Shown here: positions 45,077 through 52,934 of the stretch, one piece after another
Layout: the number at the start of each line of letters is the position of its first letter
Position numbering within the stretch: position 1 is the stretch's first letter
NCBI RefSeq assembly: GCF_023369855.1
Contig: NZ_JAMBPP010000016.1
Span: 26,827-90,826 of the forward strand
DNA: 64,000 nucleotides
Direction of reading: 5' to 3'
DNA from: Actinotalea alkalitolerans
GTDB taxonomy: Bacteria; Actinomycetota; Actinomycetes; Actinomycetales; Cellulomonadaceae
The notes under the pieces: generated by a model
Database searches by the model: none
The model's input: only the letters and a program-made list of their open reading frames with translations
Told to the model about the DNA's origin: nothing
Made by a program: the position numbers and the translations under genes

Positions 45077-46080
45077 GCGACCCCGTCCCCGCACTGACCG
45101 ACCGCCACGGCCGGGTGCACCGCGACCTGCGCATCTCGCTGACCGACCGGTGCTCGCTGCGATGCACCTACTGCATGCCGGCCGAGGGCGTCCCGTGGCT
45201 CGCCGGGTCGACCATGCTCACCACCGCCGAGCTCGTCCGGATCGCCCGGGTGGCCGTGGGCCTGGGCATCACCGAGGTGCGTCTCACCGGGGGCGAGCCG
45301 CTGCTGCGCACCGACGTGGTCGACGTCGTGCGGCAGATCGCCGCGCTGACCGGACCGCTCGGCCCTCCCGAGGTCTCGATCACCACCAACGCGCTGCGGC
45401 TGCCCGCCCTGGCCGCACCGCTCAAGGACGCAGGCCTGCGCCGGGTCAACATCAGCATCGACACCCTCGACCGTGAGCGGTTCGCCGCACTCACCCGCCG
45501 GGACCGGCTGCACGACACCCTGGCCGGGATCGCGGCGGCCGACGCCGCCGGGCTGCACCCGATCAAGCTCAACGCCGTCGCGATGCGGGGCGTGAACGAC
45601 GACGAGGTCGTGGACCTGGTCCGGTTCGCGGTCGACCGCGGGTACGAGATGCGGTTCATCGAGCAGATGCCGCTCGACGCGGGCCACACCTGGGACCGCA
45701 CGCAGATGGTCACCCAGGCCGAGGTGCTCGCCTCGCTGCGCTCGGCCTTCGCGCTCACCGAGGTGCCCGGTCGCGGGTCCGCGCCGGCAGAGCGCTGGCT
45801 CGTGGACGGGGGCCCGCAGACGGTCGGGGTGATCGCGTCGGTGACCGCCCCCTTCTGCGGGGCCTGCGACCGGGTGCGCCTGACCGCTGACGGCCAGCTG
45901 CGCTCGTGCCTGTTCTCCCGCTCGGAGACCGACCTGCGCACGCTGCTGCGCGACGGCGCCGACGACGAGACGCTCGGCGCCGCCTTCCGCGACTGCCTGG
46001 CCGGCAAGAAGCCCGGCCACGACATCGACGATCCCAGCTTCCTGCAGCCCGACCGCCCGATGAGCGCGATCGGCGGCTGA
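45073..46080 (+). CDS. moaA: GTP 3',8-cyclase (radical SAM)
   Basis: A 335-residue radical SAM enzyme that rearranges GTP in the first molybdenum cofactor step. The SAM-cluster motif is SLRCTYC (CxxxCxxC with TDRCSLRCTYC). The second C-terminal cluster is FCGACDRVRLTADGQLRSC. SAM- and GTP-contact motifs TGGEPLLR and RRVNISIDTLD are present. The protein ends in Gly-Gly (MSAIGG), the conserved tail needed for activity. ATG 45073 overlaps the moaE stop. It is convergent with moaD, seven bases apart. Confidence 0.96.
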   Translation: MSDPVPALTDRHGRVHRDLRISLTDRCSLRCTYCMPAEGVPWLAGSTMLTTAELVRIARVAVGLGITEVRLTGGEPLLRTDVVDVVRQIAALTGPLGPPEVSITTNALRLPALAAPLKDAGLRRVNISIDTLDRERFAALTRRDRLHDTLAGIAAADAAGLHPIKLNAVAMRGVNDDEVVDLVRFAVDRGYEMRFIEQMPLDAGHTWDRTQMVTQAEVLASLRSAFALTEVPGRGSAPAERWLVDGGPQTVGVIASVTAPFCGACDRVRLTADGQLRSCLFSRSETDLRTLLRDGADDETLGAAFRDCLAGKKPGHDIDDPSFLQPDRPMSAIGG

Positions 46081-46086
46081 GGTAGC

Positions 46087-46335
46087 TCAGCCTCCCGCGA
46101 ACGGGGGCAGCACGTCGACCGTGGTCCCGTGCGGCAACGGGGTCTCGTCAGCGGCGACCCGGACCCCGCCCGCCAGGAGCGAGCACCGGGTCAGGACGCG
46201 CTCGAGATCAGGGCCGTGGGTGGCGACCATCACGCTCCGCAGCTGCCCGACGGTGGTCGCCGCGAGCGCCTCGGTCCCCACCCCGGCCGCCTCGGCCGCT
46301 GCGGCGAAGTAGCGCACGGTCACGGTCGCGGTCAT
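46087..46335 (-). CDS. moaD: Molybdopterin synthase sulfur carrier subunit
   Basis: An 82-residue ubiquitin-like protein. The start MTATVTVRYFAAAAEAAG and the C-terminal LPPFAGG are typical; the terminal Gly-Gly is thiocarboxylated, probably by the MoeZ-like protein at 50624, and donates sulfur to MoaE. ATG 46335 overlaps the mobA stop (ATGA), making it the last gene of the moeA-moaC-mobA-moaD operon. Confidence 0.93.
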   Translation of the reverse strand: MTATVTVRYFAAAAEAAGVGTEALAATTVGQLRSVMVATHGPDLERVLTRCSLLAGGVRVAADETPLPHGTTVDVLPPFAGG

Positions 46336-47234
46336 GCCTGACCACCCTCCCGCGCGACCCACTCGCGCACCAGGGCACCGGTCTGCGTCACGACGCGGTC
46401 GAGAGCCGCGCGATCCCCCCCTGAGACGGCCACGGCGTACCCGACCAGGAAGCTGGTGACCGGGACGGCCGGTCGCGCGACGCCGTTGGCGACCTCGCGC
46501 GAGAGGTCCAGCAGCGTCTCGACGTCGACCGCGTCGGGCTCGACACCGAGCTCCTCGGCGACGCCCACCCACCAGCGGTGCAGATCGCTGCCGACGGGCT
46601 CGTGCGTGTGGTCGTCCACGGTGGACCTCCGGCTGATCGCTGCTTCGAGACGGCTCACATCGTCCCACGTGTCGGCGTCCTGGCTGAGCCCCTCGGGGTC
46701 GGGCACGGGATGCATCCGCAGCCCCCGGACCAGACGCCGGACGGAGGCTCCGCGCACGCCGCCGTCCGCCTCGACCTGGGCCACGGCCCGGCGCAGCGTC
46801 GCGCCGCGGTACACCGCGACCAGCGTCTGGGGGTGGCCGTCCGCGGAGACCAGGTGGGCACCGTCCACCTCGGGGTGGGCCGCGAGCGCGGCGAGCAGAC
46901 CCGGGACCGCGGCGGCGGCCCGGGGGACGTCGCAGGCCAGCACCAGGACCGGGACCTCGTGCGACCCGCGGGTCGCCAGCTGGGTCAGCCCCGCAGCGAT
47001 CCCGGCGACCGGCCCCCCTGAGGCGGGTTCCTCCAGGACGGCCGGGACCCCCGGGCGGGCGAGGTGCCCCGGGCCGACGAGCACCACGTGGTGCGCGCCG
47101 TGGACCGCGTCGAGCACGTGGTCGATCAGCGCCCGGCCGGCCACCGGCACCATCGCCTTGTCCACCCCGCCGAGCCGGCTCCCGCGACCACCCGCGAGCA
47201 CCAGGGCGTCGTGCACGGGCAGCTGGTCCGTCAC
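46332..47234 (-). CDS. mobA: Molybdenum cofactor guanylyltransferase fused to DUF6457
   Basis: A 300-residue protein. Residues 1-195 are MobA: LVLAGGRGSRLGGVDKAM (nucleotide loop), ASGGPVAGIAAGL, VLACDVPRA (metal Asp) and HPQTLVAVYRG. It adds GMP to form MGD, the form NarG needs. Residues about 215-300 match the DUF6457 domain (LHRWWVGVAEELGV, LLDLSREVANGVARPAVPVT, FLVGYAV), which is usually a separate small protein beside MobA. GTG 47234 overlaps the moaC stop. Whether the extra domain helps specificity is unknown. Confidence 0.92.
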   Translation of the reverse strand: MTDQLPVHDALVLAGGRGSRLGGVDKAMVPVAGRALIDHVLDAVHGAHHVVLVGPGHLARPGVPAVLEEPASGGPVAGIAAGLTQLATRGSHEVPVLVLACDVPRAAAAVPGLLAALAAHPEVDGAHLVSADGHPQTLVAVYRGATLRRAVAQVEADGGVRGASVRRLVRGLRMHPVPDPEGLSQDADTWDDVSRLEAAISRRSTVDDHTHEPVGSDLHRWWVGVAEELGVEPDAVDVETLLDLSREVANGVARPAVPVTSFLVGYAVAVSGGDRAALDRVVTQTGALVREWVAREGGQA

Positions 47235-47704
47235 GGCTCCTCGCGACGCCAGTCGCCCGAACGCCCACCCGACTTGGCGAGCAGCCGCACGTCGGTGATC
47301 GAGGTGCCCTTGTCCATGCCCTTGACCATGTCGACCACAGCCAGCGCCGCGACCGCCGCGGCCGTCAGGGCCTCCATCTCGACGCCGGTGCGGTCTGCGG
47401 TGCGGACGGTCGCAGTGACCTTCACGCCGTCATCGACCACCTCGAGGTCGACCGTGACGCCGTGGACCCCGATGACGTGGGCCAGCGGGAGCAGCTCGGC
47501 GGTGCGCTTGGCCGCGCTGATGCCCGCGATCCGGGCCACGGCGAGCACGTCACCCTTGGGCACACCGCCCTCGCGCAGCGCGGTGATCACGTGCGGCGCG
47601 CACCGCACCGACGCCGCGGCGGTGGCCTGCCGGACGCTCGGCTCCTTGGCCGTCACGTCGACCATCCGGGCGTGCCCGGCGTCGTCCAGGTGGGTGAAGG
47701 TCAT
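47231..47704 (-). CDS. moaC: Cyclic pyranopterin monophosphate synthase
   Basis: A 157-residue enzyme that completes cyclic pyranopterin formation after MoaA. Motifs: THLDDAGHARMVDVTAKE, KGDVLAVARIAGISAAKRT, LLPLAHVIGVHGV and VEMEALTAAAVAALAVVDMVKGMDKG (read as consecutive blocks), with the catalytic Lys and Asp in KGMDKG. Overlaps of four bases with moeA and mobA tie it into a tight operon. Confidence 0.96.
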   Translation of the reverse strand: MTFTHLDDAGHARMVDVTAKEPSVRQATAAASVRCAPHVITALREGGVPKGDVLAVARIAGISAAKRTAELLPLAHVIGVHGVTVDLEVVDDGVKVTATVRTADRTGVEMEALTAAAVAALAVVDMVKGMDKGTSITDVRLLAKSGGRSGDWRREEP

Positions 47705-48984
47705 CGGTCCACCAGCATGACGCGAACCCTATCCCCGGCCTGGACCTCCTGGACGTCGGCCTCGACGAGGGCGAGCCCCTGAGCGGCGGCCAGCCCGGCC
47801 ACCAGGTGCGAGCCCGAGCCACCGCGTGCCGCGCGGCGCACCAGCAGGTCCCCGGACTCGCCGCCGGCACCGGGACGGGGCGGCAGCACCACGACCGGCA
47901 TGTACTGCGCCCTGCCCGCAGGGGTGCGCCAGCCGTCCTGCACGACCGCCTCGACCATCGGCCGGTCGACCTCGCCGAGCCCGCGCAGCCGGAGCAGGGC
48001 GGGACGCACGAAGACCTCGAACGAGACGAACGCGCTCACCGGGTTGCCGGGCAGGGCGAAGACCGGTGTCCCGCCGCGGAGCCGACCCAGGCCCTGAGGC
48101 TTGCCGGGCTGCATCGCGACCTCGACGAACTCCATGGCCGGCTCGGCCGTGAGGACCTCCTTGACCACGTCGTAGGCCCCCATGCTCACCCCGCCCGAGC
48201 TGACGACCGCGTCGACCCGCCCGACCCCGTCGGCAAGACCTGGCTCCCCCTCGTGCTCCGGGTGGCCGTCGAGCTCGTCCAGGACCCGGCGCAGGATCAC
48301 CGCGTCGTCGGGGACCGCGCCGAGACGGACGACGTCGCAGCCCGCCGCCCGGACGGCCGCGGCCAGCAGGAAGGAGTTGGAGTCGGGGATCTGCCCTCGT
48401 CGCAGCGACGTCCCCGGCTCGACGAGCTCGCTCCCGGTCGACAGGACCGCGACCCGGGGACGGCGGTGCACCGTGAGGGTCGAGCACCCGACCGACGCAG
48501 CCGCCGCGACCTGCGCCGGGCCCATCCGGCACCCCGCCGCGAGCACGAGGTCCCCCGCGGCGACGTCCTCGCCGACCCTGCGGACGTGGGCGCCGGGCGT
48601 CGGCGCCCGTCGTACCCGCACGGTCGAGGTGCCGCCGTCGGTGTGCTCGACGGGCACCACCGCGTCGGCACCGGGCGGGACCGGTGCGCCGGTCATGATG
48701 CGCGCGGCCGTCCCGGGGCCGACCTGCGGCGCGGCGTCGCTCCCCGCGGCCAGGTCGGCGAGCACCGTGAGCTCGACCGGATGGTCCTCACGGGCCGCGT
48801 GCAGGTCGGCGACCCGTACCGCGTACCCGTCCATCGCCGAGTTGTCCCACCGCGGCAGGGCGGTGGGGGCCACCACGTCGCGGGCGAGGACGTGGCCGTC
48901 GAGGTCCGCGAGCGCGATCTCGACCTCGGCCGACGGGCCGACCAGGACCAGCGCGGCAGCGCGATGCTCGGTGATGGTGCGCAC
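47701..48984 (-). CDS. moeA: Molybdopterin molybdenumtransferase
   Basis: A 427-residue enzyme that inserts molybdate into adenylylated molybdopterin. Motifs: LPRWDNSAMDGYAVR, RIMTGAPVPPGADAVVPVE, STGSELVEPG, VVSSGGVSMGAYDVV (metal/substrate loop) and FALPGNPVSAFVSFEVF. The C-terminal barrel is typical MoeA domain IV. The next gene upstream on this strand, the hemerythrin-like/DUF2249 gene, ends 45 bases before its start, so the two may be co-transcribed. Confidence 0.95.
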   Translation of the reverse strand: MRTITEHRAAALVLVGPSAEVEIALADLDGHVLARDVVAPTALPRWDNSAMDGYAVRVADLHAAREDHPVELTVLADLAAGSDAAPQVGPGTAARIMTGAPVPPGADAVVPVEHTDGGTSTVRVRRAPTPGAHVRRVGEDVAAGDLVLAAGCRMGPAQVAAAASVGCSTLTVHRRPRVAVLSTGSELVEPGTSLRRGQIPDSNSFLLAAAVRAAGCDVVRLGAVPDDAVILRRVLDELDGHPEHEGEPGLADGVGRVDAVVSSGGVSMGAYDVVKEVLTAEPAMEFVEVAMQPGKPQGLGRLRGGTPVFALPGNPVSAFVSFEVFVRPALLRLRGLGEVDRPMVEAVVQDGWRTPAGRAQYMPVVVLPPRPGAGGESGDLLVRRAARGGSGSHLVAGLAAAQGLALVEADVQEVQAGDRVRVMLVDR

Positions 48985-49029
48985 GGGCGGTCCAGCTCCC
49001 TCGGTGGTGGCGGCAGCGCGGTCGTGACC

Positions 49030-49842
49030 TCAGCAGCAGCCGGTACGGCTGATCAGCACGCGCCAGACCTGCGGGCCCTCAGCAAGGTACTCCCACCCGA
49101 TCTGCCCGGGCTGCTCGGCGTCGAGCTGGTACCGCAGCGGGGCCGGGTCGTGGTCGTTGGCCAGGACGAACGCCTCACCCGGGAGCAGTCGCGCGACGGT
49201 GGCGAAGATCTGCTCGTGGCGCACTGCCGGGGGGAGCGGCCGGACGTCCATGTCGCCGGGCTGCACGTCCTGGGCCGAGAGCGTGTCAGCGGCGTCGCCA
49301 CCACCGCTGCCGCACCCGCACCCCCCGCAGCCGCAGCCCCCACCCGAGCCGGCCGTCGCGTCGTCCACGCCGGGCACGGCCTCGACCAGGGCCGCCACGT
49401 CGACCTGCGCGGCGAGCAGCCCCGGGACCAGCACGTCGTCCTGCGCCGTGAGGAGCGAGTCCACCAGCACCCGGGCGGCCGCCGCCGCCGCGACGCCCCC
49501 GGCGGCCGTGCGGGTGCCCGCGAGCGCCTCGACGACCGTGTCCAGCCGGGCGAGCTCGGCCCGCAGCACCTGGACCACGGGAGCGAGCCGGTCGACCTGT
49601 GCCGCCGCGGCGTGCAACGTGGTGTCGGTCGCTGCGAGGTGGGGCATCACCTCGTCGTGCAGCAGCTGCACGAGACCGTCCCGGAAGGAGGTGGTGCCGA
49701 CCAGCCGGTCGGCGGCGTCGCGCACCTGGACCGACGCGGTCCCGACGGCGAGCGAGAGCTCGTCGTTCCGGGTCCTCAGCGCAGCGGCCGCGAGGGTGTC
49801 GCGCTGCTGCGCGGTGGGCTGGTCGGTGGTCGCTGCGGTCAT
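49030..49842 (-). CDS. Hemerythrin-like/DUF2249 two-domain protein with Cys-Gly hinge
   Basis: A 270-residue protein. Residues about 20-155 form a helical region with spaced His/Glu (LLHDEVMPHLAATDTTLHAA), resembling hemerythrin cation-binding domains but with fewer ligands than a classic set. A hinge at about 165-182 reads GGGCGCGGCGCGSGGG. The C-terminal domain (195-268) is a clear DUF2249: MDVRPLPPAVRHEQIFA, NDHDPAPLRYQL, WEYLAEGPQVWRVLI, ending TGCC. DUF2249/hemerythrin genes often sit with denitrification and NO-response genes, as here. It is divergent from a cysteine-containing regulator and shares its 27-base operator-like site. Confidence 0.78.
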   Translation of the reverse strand: MTAATTDQPTAQQRDTLAAAALRTRNDELSLAVGTASVQVRDAADRLVGTTSFRDGLVQLLHDEVMPHLAATDTTLHAAAAQVDRLAPVVQVLRAELARLDTVVEALAGTRTAAGGVAAAAAARVLVDSLLTAQDDVLVPGLLAAQVDVAALVEAVPGVDDATAGSGGGCGCGGCGCGSGGGDAADTLSAQDVQPGDMDVRPLPPAVRHEQIFATVARLLPGEAFVLANDHDPAPLRYQLDAEQPGQIGWEYLAEGPQVWRVLISRTGCC

Positions 49843-49883
49843 CGTCGGTCTCCTCGGTACGGGCGCGGCTGTGCGGTGGCTTG

Positions 49884-49910
49884 ATTTTTACTCCTTTAGC
49901 GAGGGAAAAT
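49884..49910. promoter_or_regulatory. 27-base AT-rich pseudo-palindrome, site A
   Basis: Left arm ATTTTTACTC and right arm GAGGGAAAAT (eight of ten paired) flank CTTTAGC. It lies between the divergent hemerythrin/DUF2249 gene (start 49842) and the regulator (GTG 49917) and is strikingly AT-rich for the window. A site of the same length and ends lies at 56730-56756. A shared operator is likely. Confidence 0.6.
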
Positions 49911-49916
49911 CCAGTC

Positions 49917-50630
49917 GTGCCCGTCCCCCGTGCTGAACCCACCCGTCGCCGGCCTCCCGGCGCACGTCGCGCGGCCCTGCTCGAGCTCCTGCGTGACCAC
50001 CCCACCCCCCTCGGCGTCAGCGACCTCGCACCGATGACCGGGCTGCACCCCAACACGGTGCGCACCCACCTCGACGCCCTCGTACGCAGCGGGCACGTCG
50101 AGCGCGCCAGTGCGCCCAGCGGCAGCCGGGGCCGACCCCGCGAGCTGTACACCGCGACCGGCGCCCCGACCGGCGACCGCAACTACGAGCTGCTCGCCCA
50201 GGTCCTGGCGACACAGCTCGCAGCGCTCGCGGCCGATCCGGGGGCGCAGGCCGTCGAGGCCGGGCGACGCTGGGCACGGGACCATCCCGGCCCGCCGGGT
50301 CCCCCGACCCCCTCGCAGGGCGAGGACCCCGCAGGCCTGCGTGAGGCGCTCGCCCCGGTGGTGGGCATGCTCGCACGCACCGGCTTCGCCCCCGTGCTCT
50401 CGCCGGACGCGCGCAGCATCAGCCTGCGGCACTGCCCGTTCCGCGAGCTCGCCCAGGCCCACCCGCAGATCGTCTGCGGGGCCCACCTCGGGCTGATCCA
50501 GGGAGCGCTGGACCGGATCGGGCCCGGTGTCTCCGCGACCCGGCTGCTGCCCTTCGTCGAGCCGCACCTGTGCGTGGCCGAGCTCGACCACTCCTCACCA
50601 CCCGCCGACGCGCCGCGCGGCGGTCAGTAG
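49917..50630 (+). CDS. Cysteine-containing ArsR/DeoR-like transcriptional regulator (COG2345 type), second copy
   Basis: A 237-residue paralogue of the regulator at 43408. The winged helix reads RRAALLELLRDHPTPLGVSDLA, LHPNTVRTHLDALVRSGHVE and SRGRPRELYTA. The C-terminal effector part has LRHCPFRELAQAHPQIVCGAHLGLIQG (in two pieces) and PHLCVAEL: C-x13-C-x31-C, equal to the first copy. Such cysteines bind an iron-sulfur cluster in SufR-like proteins, so redox or NO sensing is a fair inference. GTG 49917 lies six bases after the 27-base pseudo-palindrome, with GAGGG inside it, suggesting autoregulation. The 3' end overlaps convergent moeZ by seven bases. Confidence 0.8.
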   Translation: MPVPRAEPTRRRPPGARRAALLELLRDHPTPLGVSDLAPMTGLHPNTVRTHLDALVRSGHVERASAPSGSRGRPRELYTATGAPTGDRNYELLAQVLATQLAALAADPGAQAVEAGRRWARDHPGPPGPPTPSQGEDPAGLREALAPVVGMLARTGFAPVLSPDARSISLRHCPFRELAQAHPQIVCGAHLGLIQGALDRIGPGVSATRLLPFVEPHLCVAELDHSSPPADAPRGGQ

Positions 50631-51847
50631 CGAGGCAGCGACGGGTCGACCTGGTCGACCCACGCGAGCACACCACCGGCCAGGTGCGCCACCTCGTCGT
50701 ACCCCGCCGCCCGCAGAGCCGACCCCGCCTGCGCCGAGCGCACCCCGCTGCGGCAGTGCACGACCACCGGCACGTCCCGGGGCACGTCGGCCAGCCCGGT
50801 CCCGTCCAGGATGGTCGCGAGCGGGACCGGCCGGGACCCCGGGATGGCCACGATCGCGCGCTCCCCGAGCTCGCGCACGTCGATCAGCACGAAGTCGTCC
50901 CGGCCCGCCTCCCGCGCCACGAGCCGGTCTGCGAGGCCGGCCGCCGTGAGGCTCGGCACCTCGAGGACCTCCACGACGGGCTCCACGACCGGGGTCGCGC
51001 AGGCCACGTCGCGGGCCCCGTCGCCCACGGCCGGGGTCGCCGCAGCCGCTCGCACGGCATCACCGACCAGCGGGACCTCCGTCCAGCGTGCCGCCAGGGC
51101 GTCGAGCACCAGCACGCGTCCCAGCAGCGGCTCGCCCGCCCCGGTGATCAGCTTGACCGCCTCGGTCGCCATGACCGACCCGACCTGCCCGCACAGCGCC
51201 CCCAGCACACCCCCCTCGGCGCAGGACGGCACCGAGCCGGCCGGCGGCGGTGCCGGGAACAGGTCGCGCAGCTGGACCGGGGTGACCCCGCTGCCGGCCG
51301 CCGGTCGACCCCAGAAGACCGACACCTGCGCGTCGAAGCGGAAGATCGAGCCCCAGACCAGCGGCAGGCCCAGCCGCACGCACGCGTCGTTGACCAGGTA
51401 CCGGGTCGGGAAGTTGTCCGTGCCGTCGATGACCAGGTCGTAGCCGCCGATCACCTCCTCGACGGTGTCCTGGGTGAGCCGCCCCGGGTGCAGCACGACG
51501 TCCACCGCCTCGTCCACCGCGTGCACGGCGTCGCGCGCGCTGTCGACCTTGGGCCGGCCGACGTCGGACCACCCGTGGATCACCTGCCGCTGGAGGTTGG
51601 TGACGTCGACCTCGTCGAAGTCGACGATGCCCAGACGGCCCACACCGGCCGCAGCGAGGTACAGCAGCACCGGCGCACCCAGACCTCCGGCTCCGACCAC
51701 GCACACCCGGGCGTTGCGCAGCCTGCGCTGCCCCACCTCACCGACCTGCGGCAGCAGCAGGTGCCGGGAGAACCGGCCGATCTCCTCACGGGTCAACGGC
51801 GGTCCGGGTTCGACGAGCGGGGGGACGGAGGAGGAAGCCACGAGCAT
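50624..51847 (-). CDS. moeZ: MoeZ/MoeB-like adenylyltransferase-sulfurtransferase
   Basis: A 407-residue fusion of a ThiF/E1-like adenylyltransferase (residues about 18-270: RFSRHLLLPQVGEVGQRRL, VVGAGGLGAP, DGTDNFPTRYLVND, catalytic PSCAEGGVLGALCG) with a C-terminal rhodanese domain (about 300-400). The rhodanese active loop is CRSGVRS. It activates the MoaD C-terminus and supplies sulfur, and in actinobacteria also serves other carriers. The zinc CxxC pairs of MoeB are not evident, as in MoeZ. The first 17 residues are extra. It is divergent from modA (131 bases). Confidence 0.92.
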   Translation of the reverse strand: MLVASSSVPPLVEPGPPLTREEIGRFSRHLLLPQVGEVGQRRLRNARVCVVGAGGLGAPVLLYLAAAGVGRLGIVDFDEVDVTNLQRQVIHGWSDVGRPKVDSARDAVHAVDEAVDVVLHPGRLTQDTVEEVIGGYDLVIDGTDNFPTRYLVNDACVRLGLPLVWGSIFRFDAQVSVFWGRPAAGSGVTPVQLRDLFPAPPPAGSVPSCAEGGVLGALCGQVGSVMATEAVKLITGAGEPLLGRVLVLDALAARWTEVPLVGDAVRAAAATPAVGDGARDVACATPVVEPVVEVLEVPSLTAAGLADRLVAREAGRDDFVLIDVRELGERAIVAIPGSRPVPLATILDGTGLADVPRDVPVVVHCRSGVRSAQAGSALRAAGYDEVAHLAGGVLAWVDQVDPSLPRY

Positions 51848-51978
51848 GGGCCCACCCTAGGACCGATCCGGAGCACCTGTCGGCGAGCCAGAGCACACCT
51901 GGGGCCCGCCGGCGCCACCGGTCCGTAGACTCCTGGCCATGTGGTGCGTGGCCCCGTGACGGAGCAGGTCGACGGTCG

Positions 51979-52911
51979 ATGAGCTCGGTCCCCCCGCCGC
52001 CGCCGCGCCGTCGCCGCCCCCGAGGCACCACGCTCCTGGCACTGCTCGCCCTGCTGCTCGCAGGGACGGTCGTGTGGTCAGGTGTGCACGCGGCCCAGGA
52101 GCGTCCGTCCTCCGTGATCGACCCCGGAGAGGCCGAGGGCGGGCCCGCCCCGGCGAGACTCACCCCCACCCCCGCGGCCACCCCCGTGCCGAGCCCCGCC
52201 GAGACCCGGCTCCTGGGCGAGATCACGGTGTTCGCCGCGGCCTCGCTCGCCGACGCCTTCTTCCTGCTGGTCGACGCGTTCGAGGCTGAGCACCCCGACG
52301 TGACGGTCCAGCTCGAGCTCGGCCCGAGCTCGCGGCTCGCCGACAGGGTGGCAGCCGGGGTGCCCGTCGACGTGCTCGCCACGGCGGACCCGCGCACGAC
52401 CACCGTGGCCCTCGACGGGCTGGGTGGACGCGCCGACCAGGCCTCGCCGGTGGTCTTCGCCGGGAACTCGCTGGCCCTGGCGGTGCCGGCCGGCAACCCC
52501 GGGCAGATCTCCTCGCTCGAGGACCTCGCCCGACCCGAGGTCACCTTCGCGGTGTGCGAGGCCCAGGTGCCGTGCGGCGCCCTGGCCCGCACGACCCTCG
52601 AGGAGGCCGGGATCACGCGGTCCCCGCACCTCGAGGAGACGGACGTCACGGCCGTCATGGCCCGGGTCCTGGCGGGTGAGGTCGACGCCGGCGTGGTCTA
52701 CGCCTCGGACGTGACCGCCACCTCGGCCGTGGTGCTCGACGGCAGCGTGCGCGCCGTGGGGATCCCCGACCGGGTCAACACGACGACGTCCTACCTGATC
52801 ACCGCGCTGCCCACCTCGACCCGGCCCCGGGTCTCCCAGGCCTTCGTCGACCACGTCCTGTCGCCGCGCAGCCAGCAGGTGCTGCGTGACGCCGGCCTCA
52901 CCCCTCCCTGA
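51979..52911 (+). CDS. modA: Molybdate ABC transporter substrate-binding protein
   Basis: A 310-residue extracytoplasmic molybdate/tungstate binder. A basic Pro/Arg-rich N-terminus leads to a membrane helix (about residues 18-38), then a Pro/Thr linker. The ModA fold starts at ITVFAAASLADAF and includes LELGPSSRLADRVAAGVPVDVLATAD and EVDAGVVYASDVTA. There is no lipobox Cys, so it is a membrane-anchored or secreted form. No modB or modC is nearby. It supplies molybdate for the cofactor genes in this island. Convergent with the nirK fusion, 23 bases apart. Confidence 0.92.
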   Translation: MSSVPPPPPRRRRPRGTTLLALLALLLAGTVVWSGVHAAQERPSSVIDPGEAEGGPAPARLTPTPAATPVPSPAETRLLGEITVFAAASLADAFFLLVDAFEAEHPDVTVQLELGPSSRLADRVAAGVPVDVLATADPRTTTVALDGLGGRADQASPVVFAGNSLALAVPAGNPGQISSLEDLARPEVTFAVCEAQVPCGALARTTLEEAGITRSPHLEETDVTAVMARVLAGEVDAGVVYASDVTATSAVVLDGSVRAVGIPDRVNTTTSYLITALPTSTRPRVSQAFVDHVLSPRSQQVLRDAGLTPP

Positions 52912-52934
52912 GCCGGCGCCGGCGGGACCGTGGC

